Assembly (NCBI GenBank): GCA_021783435.1
Contig: JAJXUC010000026.1
Location: 1-31,922 of the forward strand
Direction of reading: 5' to 3'
Origin: Pseudomonadota bacterium
GTDB lineage: Bacteria; Pseudomonadota; Gammaproteobacteria; Burkholderiales; Burkholderiaceae
DNA length: 31,922 nucleotides
Shown: positions 25,288 to 31,922 of the stretch, in pieces
Layout: each line of letters starts with the position of its first letter
Numbering within the stretch: position 1 is the first letter of the stretch
Translations under genes and position numbers: made by a program
The notes under the pieces: model-generated
What the model was told of the DNA's origin: nothing
Database searches by the model: none
The model's input: the letters and a program-made list of their open reading frames with translations, nothing else

Positions 25288-25738
25288 GGCCGACCCTCCC
25301 AGGCCTGCACGCGGCGGGCGGCAAGAGCGCAGCGAAGGCCGCCTCGGGGTGTTGGGGCGCAGCCCTGACCAAGCCGTTTGAGCGAAGCGAAAACATGGCT
25401 TGCTGCTAACCGTCTGGGCGCACGCACCCGGTGGTGCCACAGCCCGCCAATCGGGGCAGGGGGATGCTGCGGCTTGGACTGTCGAAGGAAGCCAGCCAAG
25501 CAATCCGCCACCCACGGCACCAGGGCGGGAGGGTTCCACGGCGACATCGACGGGCGACAGACGGTGCCCGCTCCGCACCTGCACCACCCCGGCGCATCAC
25601 AGGTTTCTCGAACACGCCCCTTGCTCCGCGCGCCTTCTTGCACGAAAGGCATGCTGCGCGGGGCCTTTGTCGGTGCTTTCCCTTGCCAGCGGGCAAGGGG
25701 TGTGTCGGGGGTGCGTCGAGCTAGCTGCGGGGATGCGC
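25288..25738. other. Non-coding region upstream of mobC, likely contains oriT
   Basis: No convincing gene. Position next to mobC is where oriT usually lies. The strand-symmetric sequence at about 25599-25620 (ACAGGTTTCTCGAACACGCC) partly resembles the IncQ oriT core (TTTCTCGAA), but it lacks the matching inverted arm, so I do not place the nick. Open frames on both strands cross this region without conserved content. Confidence 0.45.
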
Positions 25739-25948
25739 CAAAGAATGGGCCTCGGATGAGGCCTATTTCCGCGCGCCACGAAAAGAATGGGCCTCGGATG
25801 GGGCCTATTTCCGCGCGCCACGAAAAGAATGGGCCTCGGATGGGGCCTATTTCCGCGCACCGCGAAAAGAATGGGCCTCGGATGGGGCCTATATCCAGGC
25901 CAGGAGAAAGAATGGTCCTCCGATGGGGCCTATTCTTTTTTGCGCGAG
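25739..25948 (+). repeat. Five tandem 42-bp repeats
   Basis: Units start near 25739, 25781, 25823, 25865 and 25907; each begins AAAGAATGGGCCTCGGATGG and continues with GGCCTATTTCCGCGCGCCACG. Units 2-3 are almost identical; the fourth differs in its last third and the fifth is the most diverged. A partial echo (GCATGGGCC twice) follows to about 25975. The units are contiguous, with no spacers, so this is not a CRISPR. They may be protein-binding iterons of a replication or partition function, or a simple array near oriT. Confidence 0.85.
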
Positions 25949-26001
25949 AAGCATGGGCCGAAGCATGGGCCCGTTCTTTTGTCTGAAAGAGGGCACGCAT
26001 G

Positions 26002-26334
26002 TCACAGCCCTCCCACGCGGTTGTGCCCCACGGCTTTGCGGGGTCGGCCGCGGGGTTTGGGCGGAGGCACGGCGCCTACTGGTGAAACCGCAGCGGGTGT
26101 CTGAGTGGCGGCCGCGATCTGCGGGGCGTCGAGCGTCAAGCCGCGTTCGCGCAGAAACTGCTCCAGGGCGGTGCGTGGGACCAGTCGGGCGCGGCCGAGT
26201 TTGATCGTGGCGATGCTGCTGCCGTCGGTAAATTCGAGACGGTCATTGCGAGGATTCACGGCGTTGGCGAGGGTTTTCGTGCGCCGACGCAAGAGCTGGG
26301 CGACCTCTTGCAAGGTCAAAAACAGGGGGTCCAT
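26002..26334 (-). CDS. Small HTH DNA-binding protein
   Basis: 110 residues. The N-terminal half looks like an excisionase/MerR-type HTH (FLTLQEVAQLLRRRTKTLANAV, then a wing SSIATIKLGRARLVPRTALEQFL). The C-terminal part is Ala/Pro-rich and ends with an AT-hook-like KPRGRPRKA, so it probably binds DNA at two places. The start ATG 26334 follows AAGGAG at good spacing. The gene lies 54 bp beyond the 42-bp repeat array on the mob side, so the array is a natural candidate for its binding site. The family is broad; a regulator of mob or of replication are both possible. Confidence 0.7.
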   Translation of the reverse strand: MDPLFLTLQEVAQLLRRRTKTLANAVNPRNDRLEFTDGSSIATIKLGRARLVPRTALEQFLRERGLTLDAPQIAAATQTPAAVSPVGAVPPPKPRGRPRKAVGHNRVGGL

Positions 26335-26450
26335 GGGGTGCTCCTTCGAGGTTGGGAACACGCGAGGGGTGGGCGCACTGCGCGGCGGACGCGCAAAAAA
26401 ACCGCCGGCGCAGGATCGCGCGGGCGGCGGATACGCCGGATCGAATCCGA

Positions 26451-26918
26451 TCAGCGCATCAGAACGGCCCGCGTGGCGCGGGCGACAAAGGGACGTTGTG
26501 CGACTAGACGCGGGGTGAGGCAGTCGCTCGGAATGGAGCGCCCGGAGGGAGTGGCGGCAAGGGCGATAGCACGCCGCGCCGCCAGACGGCACAGCCGGTT
26601 GGACAATTTGTCTTGCAAGAGACCGACCAAAATACGACGCCGCGCTGCCAATAAGGTGGTCAGTGGGGCCCTGCGGGTGATGGCCACGTGCGCACTGATG
26701 GTCATGAAGGTGCGGACATTTCCTAAACCGCAGAACCCAGAGGCGTTGAGCGCGCGCGCAAACGACTCTTCCTCAGCCTGGCGTTGGGCCTGTTCGAGGC
26801 ATGCGTCTTGCCATGCACGCTGAGCGAGGATCTTCTCCGCATCCTGCAGGATGCGGAGGTCCACTGGATCACACCAGTCTTCAAAAAAGAGATCGCGGTT
26901 GTTCGCCATGCGAGCCAT
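26451..26918 (-). CDS. Hypothetical protein
   Basis: About 155 residues; not recognised. The N-terminal half is acidic and helical (NNRDLFFEDWCDPVDLRILQDAEKILAQRAW, then many Gln/Glu); the second half is basic, with Arg/Leu-rich stretches (LLAARRRILVGLLQDKL; RLCRLAARRAIALA). ATG 26918 or 26909 could be the start; neither has a clear ribosome site, and the frame is open to 27089. Strand and place agree with the mob module. It could be real or a chance frame. Confidence 0.4.
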   Translation of the reverse strand: MARMANNRDLFFEDWCDPVDLRILQDAEKILAQRAWQDACLEQAQRQAEEESFARALNASGFCGLGNVRTFMTISAHVAITRRAPLTTLLAARRRILVGLLQDKLSNRLCRLAARRAIALAATPSGRSIPSDCLTPRLVAQRPFVARATRAVLMR

Positions 26919-27102
26919 TATGGCGCTGAATCGATTAAGAAGATGAGCTTTTTTGGGGTGCGTGACGCTTCCGGGAGCAGACGGGTTGCCTGTCCGTCGC
27001 TGGGACTGGACTGCTGCGACGCGGCGCGATCTGACGTTGGCTGAGGTGTGGGCCTGATCTTCGAGGGGGATCTGCCCCATCAAGTGCACTCAGCGCTCGC
27101 CA

Positions 27103-27177
27103 GTGGGAATGCGGTGGGAAGAGTGCAATGGAAAACGTGGCCGTCAGTGGGAATTGAGTGGGAATGCGTTCCCACTG
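27103..27177. repeat. Cluster of GTGGGAA boxes
   Basis: GTGGGAA occurs at 27103, 27114, 27147 and 27158, with its complement TTCCCAC at 27169. Pairs 1-2 and 3-4 are each 11 bp apart, one helical turn. Boxes 3 and 5 form an inverted repeat (CAGTGGGAA ... TTCCCACTG). Such boxes next to a tRNA resemble arm-type integrase sites of tRNA-targeting elements. Confidence 0.6.
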
Positions 27178-27192
27178 GCGGCCGTTTTTGGC

Positions 27193-27224
27193 ACAAAAAA
27201 GCCCGACTGGTGAGGTCGGGCTTT
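27193..27224 (-). terminator. Rho-independent terminator downstream of tRNA-Arg
   Basis: On the minus strand the sequence reads AAAGCCCGAC, a short loop, GTCGGGCTTTTTTG: a 10-bp stem with a T6 run. It lies 33 bp after the 3' end of tRNA-Arg and reads in the same direction, so it should end the tRNA transcript. Its stem sequence also shares GCCCGACTGG with the tRNA-Arg 3' end. Confidence 0.85.
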
Positions 27225-27256
27225 CTCTATAAATTATTGATTTTATGTGTTTTTTT

Positions 27257-27333
27257 TGGCCTGCCCGACTGGATTCGAACCAGTGGCCTACGGCTTAGAA
27301 GGCCGTTGCTCTATCCAGCTGAGCTACGGGCAG
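27257..27333 (-). tRNA. tRNA-Arg (anticodon TCT)
   Basis: A full cloverleaf is visible on the minus strand: acceptor CTGCCCG / CGGGCAG, D arm GCTC...GAGC with AGCTGGATA, anticodon stem ACGGC/GCCGT with loop CTTCTAA (anticodon TCT, reads AGA), T arm ACTGG-TTCGAAT-CCAGT, and an encoded CCA. It is intact and terminates into the hairpin to its left. Confidence 0.95.
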
Positions 27334-27415
27334 ATGGATCAGGATCGGCGCCGATGCCTTGGGTCGAAACTCCTGAAATGGCTTCGCCCAAGCTCCGGCG
27401 GGTGACCTCTATCGG

Positions 27416-27464
<49 letters not shown>

Positions 27465-27526
27465 AAAGTTAGAATACCCTACAACCCGCGCCGTTGCTTG
27501 CTTTCTTTGTTGCTCGCACGCGATTT

Positions 27527-27545
27527 GGGACAATCTGGGGACAAT
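27527..27545 (+). promoter_or_regulatory. Paired GGGACAAT boxes before the integrase gene
   Basis: GGGACAAT occurs at 27527 and 27538, 11 bp apart, in the 100 bp between the tRNA-Pro scar and the integrase start. They look like arm-type binding sites for the integrase at 27569 and could also self-regulate its promoter. Confidence 0.55.
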
Positions 27546-27568
27546 TGGCAAACCTGAAAGGGTACTGA

Positions 27569-28642
27569 ATGGCCTCTATTCTACTGAGGGGCGGCGGCTG
27601 GCAGGCCAAGATTCGGCGCAAGGGCGCACCGACGATCAGCCGCACGTTTGATTTGAAGGTCGATGCTGAAACCTGGGCGCGTGAAGTCGAGCGTGAATAC
27701 CAGCGCGGCAACATCGCCGCCCTGCGCAATGATGCTGGACGAGTGACGATCAGCGAAGTCGCCGACAGATATCTCGACGAGGTGGTGCCGCTCAAACGCG
27801 ATCATTCCGCGGGCACGCATACGCGCATGGCAAAGGCCCGGTTCGGCGCTTTCTTCCTGGGATCTGTGCGTTCAGTTGATGTTGCGGCCTGGCGTGATGA
27901 ACTGCTTCGAGCAGGCTACTCGCCGCAGTCCGTGATTCACCAGCTCAACGCACTGTCCGCGCTATTCGGCCATGCAGAAAAGGAAATGAGCATCGCCCTG
28001 CCCGCAGGCAACCCGGTCAAGGCCATACGCAAGCCTGCGCAGCCCAAGGCTCGCGACCGTCGGTTGAGGGCTGGGGAACTGGACTACCTGCTGGCGGCCG
28101 CAGCCATGTCGCGCGCTGTGGGCGTAAGAGAGGTTCTATTGCTCGCCGTGGAAACCAGCATGCGCATGGGCGAGCTGTTTTCCTTGCGCTGGGAATACAT
28201 CAAGATCAATCCTGGGAAGGGGAAGAAGTCGATAACAGGCACCGCGCACCTGGTGGACACCAAGAACGGCGAGAGCCGCACCGTGGCGCTCTCCAGCGCC
28301 GCAGTGGAAGCTTTGCATGCCCTGCCTCGCCGAATCGACGGCAGGGTGTTTTCGTGGAAACCCAACCATGAAAACGGCAGCTTTGAAAAGGTTTGGCAAC
28401 GTACGCTGGCCCGCGCACGCAAGCAGTATGAGGCTGACTGCGCGAAGGCCGGGAAGAAGCCCGACCCAGCCTTCCTGGCCAATCTAAGGTTCCATGACTT
28501 GCGCCACGAAGCCACGTCGCGCCTTTTCGAGAAGGGCCTGGGCGTCATGGAAGTGGCCAGCATGACCGGCCACAAGAGCCTGTCCATGCTCAAACGCTAC
28601 ACTCACATCGAGGCGGAAAAGCTGGCGCGGAAGCTGGGGTGA
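27569..28642 (+). CDS. Tyrosine recombinase/integrase
   Basis: 357 residues. Catalyses site-specific integration and excision at the tRNA-Pro scar 105 bp upstream. The N-terminal arm-binding region (1-60) and core-binding SAM-like domain (about 60-150; ISEVADRYLDEVVPLKRDH) precede the catalytic domain, with R in ETSMRMGELFSLRW, K in DTKNGESRTVALS, HDLRHEA (H and R), the GHKSLSM histidine, and the nucleophile Y in LKRYTHIEAEK. All six catalytic positions are present, so it is probably functional. Start ATG 27569; only a weak AAAGGGT precedes it. The cargo it carries to the right is largely decayed. Confidence 0.93.
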   Translation: MASILLRGGGWQAKIRRKGAPTISRTFDLKVDAETWAREVEREYQRGNIAALRNDAGRVTISEVADRYLDEVVPLKRDHSAGTHTRMAKARFGAFFLGSVRSVDVAAWRDELLRAGYSPQSVIHQLNALSALFGHAEKEMSIALPAGNPVKAIRKPAQPKARDRRLRAGELDYLLAAAAMSRAVGVREVLLLAVETSMRMGELFSLRWEYIKINPGKGKKSITGTAHLVDTKNGESRTVALSSAAVEALHALPRRIDGRVFSWKPNHENGSFEKVWQRTLARARKQYEADCAKAGKKPDPAFLANLRFHDLRHEATSRLFEKGLGVMEVASMTGHKSLSMLKRYTHIEAEKLARKLG

Positions 28643-28682
28643 GCCACCCTTCCCCCTTGACAAAGGCCCGCAGCTATGGAGT

Positions 28683-28925
28683 TCAGGCTGCGTGCAATTC
28701 CTCGCGGATGACGCGCCGCAGCGCGTCGAGCGTCACCGGTTCTTTGCTCGATGCCTCGCGCAGCGCCGCATTGATGAGCGTTTGATAGCCCACACCTTTT
28801 TGCTCAGCCTGCTTCTGGAAGGTGTCGATCACATCCGCATCCAGATAAATGGTGACGCGTTTTTTGCCCGGCGTGATGACCACTGCGCCGCGTGTGCTTT
28901 TGCTGAAATCGTACTCTTCGCGCAT
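28683..28925 (-). CDS. brnA: BrnA-family antitoxin
   Basis: 80 residues. Antitoxin of a BrnT/BrnA type II toxin-antitoxin pair, a ribbon-helix-helix protein that binds the toxin and its own promoter. The N terminus MREEYDFSKSTRGAVV fits the toxin-binding part, KKRVTIYLDADVIDTF is the DNA-binding strand, and YQTLINAALREA the following helix. Length is normal. It follows brnT, as in the family. The antitoxin frame is intact although the toxin frame is broken. Confidence 0.88.
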   Translation of the reverse strand: MREEYDFSKSTRGAVVITPGKKRVTIYLDADVIDTFQKQAEQKGVGYQTLINAALREASSKEPVTLDALRRVIREELHAA

Positions 28926-28929
28926 GGCA

Positions 28930-29193
28930 TTTGTCCGTTTCGCCTAGGCTGGCCTTGCGGGCCGATGATGCTCACGGCCTCTCCGCGCGGCGTATGAACA
29001 ACCACCAGTTGCGCCCCAGCGTGTCCATTCCCAGGGTGATGAACCGCTGTTCGCCGCGTGCATCCGGGTCTTCGATGGTCAAGGCCATGTCGCCTTGCAA
29101 GGCCTCTTCGGCATGGGTGAAACTTACCCCATGCTTGTTTAGATTGCTGCGGTCCTTGGCCGGTTCAAACTCAATATCCACCGCTGCAATCAT
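28930..29193 (-). pseudogene. brnT: BrnT-like toxin, frameshifted
   Basis: BrnT toxins are RelE-like ribonucleases of about 90 residues. The first 60 residues fit the family (DIEFEPAKDRSNLNKHGVSF, then ALTIEDPDARGEQRFITLGMDTLGR). After LGR the frame gives NWWLFIRRAERP and stops at 28972. In the other two frames the missing end is visible: LVVVHTPRGEAV directly after the break, and SARKAS further on. At least two indels are needed, so the toxin's C-terminal strand and its active residues are lost or altered. Start ATG 29193; it precedes brnA. Confidence 0.75.
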
Positions 29194-29337
29194 ACATATT
29201 CAATGCACACACTGGCCGTACCTGGAAGATGACGTAGGGGTGCACGACTGCAGGGCAGGCACCAGTTTCAGGCGTGCCGGAGTAGACCCGCCGGGTCACT
29301 TCATGTACTGGCCCGCCTTGATCTCGAGGGCTTCGAA

Positions 29338-29625
29338 TTACCCAGCCAGACTCGCGGCCTGCTCCCTTGCGCCGGTTTCCGCCTTCCGGGCTTCGTCGCG
29401 TTCGGCCTGGGTCTGCAGGGCGCGGGCCTCTGAGCGGTTGGCGGTCTCGAATACAGCTTCCAGCCGCGCGCTCATGACAGCGGCATGCTGATCGGCGCCG
29501 CCGCGGGCTTGCCGGATTTCGGCCAGGTCGGTGCGTAGACGCTTGATCTGATCGAGCCTGCTGCTGCGCCTTTCCGGCCAGCGTGTCGCGTTCGCTGGTG
29601 AGCGCGGAGCTGGCGCGAAAGCAGG
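29338..29625 (-). pseudogene. Remnant of a KfrA-like coiled-coil DNA-binding protein
   Basis: In one minus frame, ending TAA 29338-29340, a highly charged helix is read: RLDQIKRLRTDLAEIRQARG, then MSARLEAVFETANRSEARAL, then QTQAERDEARKAETGAREQA. The preceding piece (SALTSERDTLAGKAQQQ) is in another frame, so there is a frameshift near 29560. The amino-acid style and ending match the C-terminal coiled coil of KfrA-like plasmid proteins; the HTH half is gone. It is a dead fragment of a plasmid or phage gene. Confidence 0.6.
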
Positions 29626-29662
29626 GATGACGTTGTGGGGCCATTATTGGTGCCATTCAAAT

Positions 29663-29921
29663 ATGAGCGACGCCGGCAAAATTCTGGAGCAAATGCGCCG
29701 CGAACCTGCGAGCGTGCGGTTTGCCGATCTGCGCAAGGTCTGCGTGGCGTACTTCGGAGAGCCCCGGCAGTCCGGCACAAGTCATGCGGTATTTCGCATG
29801 CCATGGGCAGGAGACCCCCCGCGTCAACATCCAATCGGACAAGAGCAAGGCCAAGACATACCAAGTCCGGCAGGTGCTCGCTGCCATTGAGAAACTGGAA
29901 GGCATGCGCCATGAACGCTGA
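29663..29921 (+). pseudogene. hicA: HicA-like toxin, frameshifted at a C6 run
   Basis: HicA toxins are small mRNA interferases with a double-stranded-RNA-binding fold. From ATG 29663 the frame reads SDAGKILEQMRREPASVRF, ADLRKVCVAYFGEPRQ and SGTSHAVFRMPWAGDP, including the catalytic-His-like SHAVF. At six C residues (29815-29820) it goes out of frame. Removing one C restores RVNIQSDKSKAKTYQVRQV, LAAIEKLEG and a stop at 29919-29921. The restored frame would be about 85 residues, a normal length. It overlaps hicB by 11 bp, as in many hicAB pairs. Confidence 0.8.
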
Positions 29922-30234
29922 TCACTACACCTATCGCGTCACCTGGTCGCCGGAAGATGGCGAGCATGTGGGCCTGTGTGCGGAATTTCCCTCGCTGTCC
30001 TGGCTAGCTGCCACGCCTGATGCCGCTCTCAAGGGCATTCGACGGCTCGTGGCGCAGAGTGTCGAAGACATGCGCAATTGTGGCGAAGACATTCCGCAGC
30101 CGTTGGCTGAGAAGCGCTATAGCGGCCAGTTCCGCGTGCGCATCCCGCCGGAAGTCCATCGCGCCCTCGCAACCCACGCCGCAGAGCAGGGCGTGAGCCT
30201 GAATCGACTGGTCAGCGCGAAGCTGGCCGCCTGA
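29911..30234 (+). CDS. hicB: HicB-family antitoxin
   Basis: 107 residues. Antitoxin of the hicAB pair. The N-terminal HicB fold is MNADHYTYRVTWSPEDGEHV, GLCAEFPSLSWLAATPDAAL and GIRRLVAQSVEDM; the C-terminal part is a ribbon-helix-helix (YSGQFRVRIPPEVHRALATHA, GVSLNRLVSAKL) that binds its promoter. All of it is intact, though its toxin is frameshifted. ATG 29911 lies within the end of the restored hicA frame. An intact antitoxin left behind may neutralise related toxins. Confidence 0.88.
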   Translation: MNADHYTYRVTWSPEDGEHVGLCAEFPSLSWLAATPDAALKGIRRLVAQSVEDMRNCGEDIPQPLAEKRYSGQFRVRIPPEVHRALATHAAEQGVSLNRLVSAKLAA

Positions 30235-30249
30235 AAGATTGAGCCATAT

Positions 30250-30480
30250 CAGTCCTGGGACACGCCGTCCTGACAATAACGGCCTCGTCTTCCGGCTTGC
30301 GGCTCTTGATGAGCGCGTGGAATAGGCCGAATTCGGAAATGATGGTGTCTTCGCGGGACTGGATGGTGCCGTTCTCAGAGCAGGCCTGGCAGCATGCAGA
30401 GCAGTTTCGTCCTCGTTGAGGACGCGGTTCATCTGCGCGGCGTCTGCATAGTGCAGCGCCTTGGCAATCGTCGGTGACAT
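30250..30480 (-). pseudogene. BRO-N/phage antirepressor remnant
   Basis: Two minus-strand frames together match a BRO-N domain. From an ATG at 30480: IAKALHYADAAQMNRVLNED. In another frame: TIQSREDTIISEFGLFHAL and IKSRKPE. These match the family's order (AKALGYADAAQ... then ISESGLY.. then SRKPEA). A frameshift near 30390 separates them, and the sequence after KPE is lost. Such genes come from prophages. It is dead, and marks another former mobile element. Confidence 0.55.
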
Positions 30481-30680
30481 TGGCTGTTTCTTTGCTCCTG
30501 CCTTTGTCTTTGCGCCGCAGAGGGTGGGGTGTATCCATCCATTGATCCCCTGCTTGAACATCGCCTTGCCCCCATCGACGAGTTTGGCAACCGCGTTTTG
30601 CGCGTCATCGTCAACCCGCAAACTGAACCCAGGCGTAAACCCCAAATTCACTCAGGAACGCAGGTAGCGTCCGCAGCACA

Positions 30681-30712
30681 CCCGCGTTGCGCGAACAAGT
30701 GCGCAACACGGG
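30681..30712. terminator. Hairpin before the polysaccharide-export gene
   Basis: 12-bp stem CCCGCGTTGCGC / GCGCAACACGGG with one mismatch and an 8-nt loop. It has no T-run. It may insulate the export operon from the decayed region at its left, or mark the element border. The 30481-30680 and 30713-30839 flanks hold no gene that I can support; the promoter of the next gene should lie in the latter. Confidence 0.4.
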
Positions 30713-30839
30713 GCACCCGAAGATGATGGTTACACTTCATTCCTTATGCAGATCATGCGCTCGATTGTGTCGGCAGCCGTACTGAAACGTGCATGAACTT
30801 CCAGCCTTCAAGATTCGCGAACCTTCATTACTCTTTCAC

Positions 30840-31922
30840 ATGCCCCCTTCGGTTCGACAGATTTCTCTCTTGCTTGTGGCGGCCAGCGCGCTTTTGTTGA
30901 GTGCTTGCGCCAGCTTCGTTCCCTCTGCAGGCCCGCGGACCGCGGCCGTGACTGAAGCCGCGCAATCACCATCGCTGCGTGGCATTGAACTCGTGGATGT
31001 GAATTACGGCATCGCCGAAGCCCTCAAAAGAGAGAGCCAAGCGCCCCGATTCGCCAGTTTTTTCAATCAGCCCCAGCTCACCGACTACCACGTTGGCCCG
31101 GGAGATGTGCTGCAGGTCTTCATTTGGGAAGCTCCCCCTGCCATGCTGTTCACGCCGCAAGCGCTCAGCGGCACGGGGCTGAGCAGCAGCGGTACGGGCA
31201 CATTAGCCCTTCCCCAGCAGATCGTAGGCAATTCGGGCACGGTGGTTGTGCCCTTCGCGGGCAAGATCCCGGTGGATGGCAAGACACTTTCCGACATCGA
31301 ATCTGAAATCACGAAGCGGCTGCGTGGCAAGGCCAATCATCCGCAGGTCATCGTTCAGCTCGTGCGTAACAACACGCAGAACATCACCGTCGTAGGCAAC
31401 GTGCAGCACAGCATGGAAGTGCCGATGATCCCCGGCGGCATCAAGCTGCTTCGGGCGATCGCCCTCGCAGGCGGTGTGACCAAGCCCGTGGAGAAGTCAA
31501 CCATTCAGATTTCTCGCGATGGCCGGAGCATGACCTTGCCGCTGGAAGCCATTTTGCGCAATCCGCAGGACAACATATCCCTGCAATCGGGCGATGTCGT
31601 CACCGCGCTCTATCAGCCGCTGAGCTTCACTGCGCTGGGCGCTATTGGCCGCAATGGTGAAGTCGACTTCGAAGCCAATGGCATCACCTTGGCGCAAGCG
31701 TTGGCGCGCATTGGCGGCCTGGACGACAACCGATCCAACCCGGCCGGGGTCTTTCTGTTCCGTATGGTGCCGCCGAACGCGCTGGCCTGGCCGAAAAAAC
31801 CCACAACGCTGGTCGATGGCAAGGTGCCCACGATTTTTCAGTTCAATCTGCGCGACCCTGCCACATTCTTCGCCGCGCAGTCGTTCCCCGTCGAGAACAA
31901 GGATCTGATCTACGTGTCAGAC
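30840..31922 (+). CDS. Polysaccharide export lipoprotein (Wza-type), partial at window edge
   Basis: 361 residues visible, open to the right edge. Outer-membrane channel component for capsule or exopolysaccharide. The lipoprotein signal is ISLLLVAASALLLSAC, with Cys23 the lipidated residue. The Poly_export domain starts about residue 83 (YHVGPGDVLQVFIW; GTVVVPFAGKIPVDG; IESEITKRL). SLBB-type domains begin near 181 (NITVVGNV...LRAIALAGGV) and 263 (FTALGAIGRNGEVDF...LARIGGLDDN). ATG 30840 is chosen because the signal sequence begins there; no strong ribosome site is seen. It is probably the first gene of a surface polysaccharide operon and not part of the acquired region. Confidence 0.92.
   Translation, partial: MPPSVRQISLLLVAASALLLSACASFVPSAGPRTAAVTEAAQSPSLRGIELVDVNYGIAEALKRESQAPRFASFFNQPQLTDYHVGPGDVLQVFIWEAPPAMLFTPQALSGTGLSSSGTGTLALPQQIVGNSGTVVVPFAGKIPVDGKTLSDIESEITKRLRGKANHPQVIVQLVRNNTQNITVVGNVQHSMEVPMIPGGIKLLRAIALAGGVTKPVEKSTIQISRDGRSMTLPLEAILRNPQDNISLQSGDVVTALYQPLSFTALGAIGRNGEVDFEANGITLAQALARIGGLDDNRSNPAGVFLFRMVPPNALAWPKKPTTLVDGKVPTIFQFNLRDPATFFAAQSFPVENKDLIYVSD

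Noticed and set aside
24899..25396. Longer N terminus of the relaxase
   Set aside because: This part is the out-of-frame shadow of mobC; the relaxase family starts at MIAKAIKG.
25739..25948. 42-bp tandem repeats as a CRISPR array
   Set aside because: Units are contiguous and nearly identical over the whole 42 bp, with no unique spacers and no cas genes near.
25378..25986. 202-residue plus-strand ORF with 14-residue repeats
   Set aside because: The repeat reads open in several frames because 42 is a multiple of three; there is no ribosome site or domain, and it crosses the presumed oriT region.
29663..29921. Programmed frameshifting in hicA
   Set aside because: A C6 run alone, without a matching slippery motif or downstream structure, and with a neighbouring broken toxin, is better explained by mutation.
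30481..30651. N-terminal extension of the antirepressor remnant
   Set aside because: The residues before the ATG at 30480 do not resemble BRO-N, and I could not assign them to anything.

Overview
The window is GC-rich accessory DNA from a proteobacterium. The relaxase/primase (MobA) type, the tRNA-Pro(UGG)/tRNA-Arg(UCU) pair, the IS5-group element and the style of the proteins fit a betaproteobacterium of the Burkholderiales, perhaps Thiomonas-like. The genus is inferred from general impression, not from a search. Nearly everything from 1 to about 30.7 kb looks acquired; only the two tRNA loci and the polysaccharide-export gene at the right edge look like ordinary chromosome.

Left end (1-2.75 kb): the tail of an unidentified ORF, then an intact IS5-group insertion sequence with a 4-bp target duplication that interrupts a small ORF, then a shortened metallophosphoesterase.

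First immunity locus (2.97-14.7 kb): a minus-strand operon reads sigma-70 factor with N-terminal ankyrin repeats > GHKL (MORC/MutL-like) ATPase > Z1-type helicase > PD-(D/E)XK nuclease > AIPR protein > Vsr endonuclease. It meets, tail to tail, a plus-strand C5-cytosine DNA methyltransferase. Three of the junctions overlap (two ATGA overlaps, one of 17 bp), and the Vsr and methyltransferase stop codons share one CTAG. The core resembles the MORC-ATPase/Z1 modification-dependent systems known from comparative genomics. The full-length RpoD-like sigma factor fused to ankyrin repeats at its head is the most unusual part.

Second immunity locus (15.6-22.5 kb, plus strand): a small exported protein, an LprI-like periplasmic protein, a TIR-NTPase-TPR protein with seven near-perfect 48-residue repeats, a SLOG-domain membrane protein with two transmembrane pairs, and a PGDYG-type protein coupled to it by a GTGA overlap. 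Two copies of a ~122-bp repeat with inverted ends, in the same orientation, bracket this locus at 15237 and 22531.

Mobilisation module (22.7-26.9 kb, minus strand): mobC > mobA (relaxase-primase fusion) with mobB nested out of frame inside mobA, a non-coding stretch likely to hold oriT, five tandem 42-bp repeats, and a small HTH protein. It could allow the island to be mobilised by a helper conjugation system.

Right part (27.1-31.9 kb): a tRNA-Arg with its terminator and a cluster of GTGGGAA boxes, a 3' fragment of tRNA-Pro (an attachment site), a tyrosine integrase, and a graveyard: brnA with frameshifted brnT, a KfrA-like coiled-coil remnant, hicB with frameshifted hicA, and a BRO/antirepressor remnant. 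A Wza-type polysaccharide export lipoprotein gene then runs off the window.
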